Origin: Gammaproteobacteria bacterium
GTDB taxonomy: Bacteria; Pseudomonadota; Gammaproteobacteria; Ga0077536
DNA: 64,000 bases
Assembly: GCA_021773835.1 (NCBI GenBank)
Contig: JAJFJQ010000010.1
Coordinates: 1 to 64,000, forward strand
Direction of reading: 5' to 3'
Shown here: positions 62,670 through 64,000 of the stretch, in pieces
How positions within the stretch are numbered: position 1 is the first letter of the stretch
Layout: each line of letters starts with the position of its first letter
Notes under the pieces: generated by a model
Seen by the model: the letters and a program-made list of their open reading frames with translations, nothing else
Database searches by the model: none
Told to the model about the DNA's origin: nothing
Translations under genes and position numbers: made by a program

Positions 62670-62990
62670 ATGGCAACAACGCTACCTAAACCCTTCCGTG
62701 ACCTTGAGCCGTATATGGCATGGTCGTTGGCGACCGAACGCGAGCGGATTGCAAAACGCGTCGCGAGCTCTATGGACGAGATCATCGAATTTCATGGTGT
62801 GATGTCGAAACGACTGGAAGAGATGGTCGAATATCTTAATCAGTATCCCTACAACGACATGCCCCCGGATGCTCAAAGCCTATGTAATTTGGCCTTGTCG
62901 CTGGTGGAAGTGTCCATGCTCGTCGAGATGTATAAAAACCCCGACAATTTGAACATGGTCGAAGCAGAACGGTTTGTAGCGTACCAATAG
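62670..62990 (+). CDS. Small protein following the Rieske oxygenase, unknown
   Basis: 106 residues, mostly helical, with one central helix pair (MDEIIEFHGVMSKRLEEMVEYLNQ and SLCNLALSLVEVSMLVEMYK). Starts three bases after the oxygenase stop, so it is co-translated. It is too short for the usual beta subunit (about 160-180 residues, NTF2 fold) and shows no sequence likeness to it. May be a small partner or stabilising subunit; no family recognised. Confidence 0.75.
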   Translation: MATTLPKPFRDLEPYMAWSLATERERIAKRVASSMDEIIEFHGVMSKRLEEMVEYLNQYPYNDMPPDAQSLCNLALSLVEVSMLVEMYKNPDNLNMVEAERFVAYQ

Positions 62991-62997
62991 CACGGAG

Positions 62998-63768
62998 ATG
63001 GCTAATTTGATTGATGGCAAAACGGCGCTGGTGACCGGCGGCGGTTCAGGGATTGGACGTTCAGCGGCAATCGCCTTTGGCGCAGCCGGTGCCAATGTCG
63101 TTGTCGCCGACGTCGACGAGGCCGGCGGCAAAGAAACGGTTTCGTTAATCGAGGCAGCATCGGGTGCGGCGACGTTCGTGACGGCCGACGTGTCGAAGGC
63201 AGGCGAGGTAGAAAGCATGGTCGATGCCGCGGTCGCGGCATACGGCAGCCTCGATTGCGCGTTCAACAACGCCGGCGTCCAGGGCGCACTCAGCCAGACG
63301 GCGGAATGCACCGAAGAGAATTGGGATCTGATCACGGGTATCAATCTCAAGGGCGTATGGTTGTGCATGAAATACGAAATCGCGCAGATGCTAAAAAACG
63401 GTGGCGGCGCTATCGTCAACAATTCGTCAAACTTCGGACTAGTCGGTTCAATCGGCATGCCCGCCTATTCAGCGGCCAAACACGGGCTGATTGGGCTCAC
63501 AAAAACCGCCGCCCTCGAATATGCCCGATCGGGTATTCGGGTGAACGCAGTATGTCCGGGACCCGTGCAGACACCTTTAGTCGATAAAATTTTGAGTGCG
63601 CAACCAGACGCCGACGACATAATCGACTCAATCATCGATCGCGAACCGATCGGCCGCTTCGGCCAACCAGAAGAGATCGCAACCGCGGTCGTATGGCTGT
63701 GTTCGCCCGAGGCCAGTTTCGTTGTTGGCGCGATCCTACCGGTAGACGGCGGCTTCGTCGCAATGTGA
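62998..63768 (+). CDS. SDR-family dehydrogenase
   Basis: 256-residue short-chain dehydrogenase. NAD(P) site TGGGSGIGR, D of VVVADVDEA (favouring NAD), NNAG, catalytic Ser in NNSSNFG and Y-x3-K in YSAAKHG, then NAVCPGPVQTP. Likely oxidises a cis-diol or alcohol made by the Rieske oxygenase. Start uncertain: ATG at 62998 follows CGGAG directly, while an in-frame TTG at 63007 is at the ideal distance. Confidence 0.92.
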   Translation: MANLIDGKTALVTGGGSGIGRSAAIAFGAAGANVVVADVDEAGGKETVSLIEAASGAATFVTADVSKAGEVESMVDAAVAAYGSLDCAFNNAGVQGALSQTAECTEENWDLITGINLKGVWLCMKYEIAQMLKNGGGAIVNNSSNFGLVGSIGMPAYSAAKHGLIGLTKTAALEYARSGIRVNAVCPGPVQTPLVDKILSAQPDADDIIDSIIDREPIGRFGQPEEIATAVVWLCSPEASFVVGAILPVDGGFVAM

Positions 63769-63827
63769 CACGTCCGTTAACTGAGCAATAACATCGTACA
63801 AACAATCTACACAACAGGAGGACTGCC

Positions 63828-64000
63828 ATGATCGTACAAACTGCGGATGAAGGTGCTAAACACTTTGTCATCACGATGGATCAACATACCGCGCTCTCGG
63901 GCCAATTCGCCGAACACTTCGGCAACGACGAGTTTGAATCGATCAAACCTAGAGAGCAGATGCTGAAAGTGGTCACCAATCACGACATTGGTTGGCGCGA
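63828..64000 (+). CDS. DUF3891 protein, N-terminal part, cut by window edge
   Basis: 57 codons visible from an ATG with a strong site CAGGAGG. The translation IVQTADEGAKHFVITMDQH, LSGQFAEHFG and VVTNHDIGWR matches the start of DUF3891 proteins, whose conserved HD pair suggests a metal-dependent fold. Continues beyond the right edge. 59 bases behind the SDR gene, so probably part of the oxygenase operon. Confidence 0.75.
   Translation, partial: MIVQTADEGAKHFVITMDQHTALSGQFAEHFGNDEFESIKPREQMLKVVTNHDIGWR

Noticed and set aside
1-64000. CRISPR array, tRNA, rRNA, prophage or integrase with attachment sites
   Set aside because: No regularly spaced repeats, no cloverleaf-like sequence, no phage structural or integrase gene was seen; the A1S_2505-like genes alone do not make a prophage.

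Overview
The window looks like chromosomal DNA of a proteobacterium, most likely a gammaproteobacterium. Evidence is the assimilatory sulfate cluster (fused three-function CysG, fused CysN-CysC, CysH of the PAPS type, a DUF934 gene beside cysI, a DUF2061 gene behind cysNC), a VPLPA-CTERM sorting-signal remnant, and dense, short-spaced genes with Gram-negative signal peptides and c-type cytochromes. I cannot name a genus. No rRNA, tRNA, CRISPR array or phage structural gene was seen.

Layout. 1-1.2 kb: an IS4-family transposase cut by the left edge. 1.2-5 kb (minus): an operon-like set of amidase, small membrane protein, phytanoyl-CoA dioxygenase-like enzyme and DapA-fold aldolase. 5.2-7.5 kb: an enol-lactonase-like hydrolase whose last 267 bp are duplicated 1,206 bp downstream around an AT-rich gtrA-type gene, with the second copy joined to the tail of a VPLPA-CTERM protein. 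7.6-12.5 kb (minus): a periplasmic quinoprotein operon (cytochrome c-PQQ fusion, cytochrome c, PQQ alcohol dehydrogenase, ABM monooxygenase-like protein). 12.7-16.9 kb: MBL hydrolase, two alpha/beta hydrolases and a luciferase-like monooxygenase. 16.9-25.2 kb: two divergent arms of sulfate assimilation, cysH-cysG-cysI-DUF934 and cysD-cysNC-DUF2061, around an AT-rich control region; CysD carries a 188-residue N-terminal extension.

25-32 kb: small proteins (cupin, ABM, Spy-like), a DUF2971 protein, a membrane cyclase-like protein lacking catalytic residues, a low-molecular-weight tyrosine phosphatase followed by a Wzz/BY-kinase-like protein without a Walker A motif, and an 8-oxoguanine deaminase-like amidohydrolase. 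33-51.7 kb: a catabolic region with two luciferase-like monooxygenases, an HpaB/acyl-CoA dehydrogenase-fold oxygenase, two complete hydantoinase/oxoprolinase HyuA-HyuB pairs, an omega-aminotransferase, a PQQ dehydrogenase-cytochrome c fusion and an MFS transporter. 51.8-54.8 kb: two tandem paralogues that I read as an A1S_2505-like domain fused to a degenerate SLOG (YspA/DUF2493-like) domain, followed by an FHA-adenylate cyclase with intact catalytic residues; this is the most unusual locus here. 54.9-59.6 kb: exported nucleoside hydrolase facing a ribose-type ABC importer. 59.7-64 kb: TetR regulator, HpxZ/AtzH-like protein, Rieske oxygenase with a small partner and an SDR dehydrogenase, and the start of a DUF3891 gene.

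Taken together (inference), the window encodes uptake and oxidative or hydrolytic breakdown of nitrogen-containing small molecules (nucleosides, oxidised purines, cyclic amides), periplasmic alcohol oxidation by quinoproteins, two of which carry the Asp-x-Asp lanthanide signature, and sulfate assimilation. All assignments are from reading motifs by eye; no database search was run.
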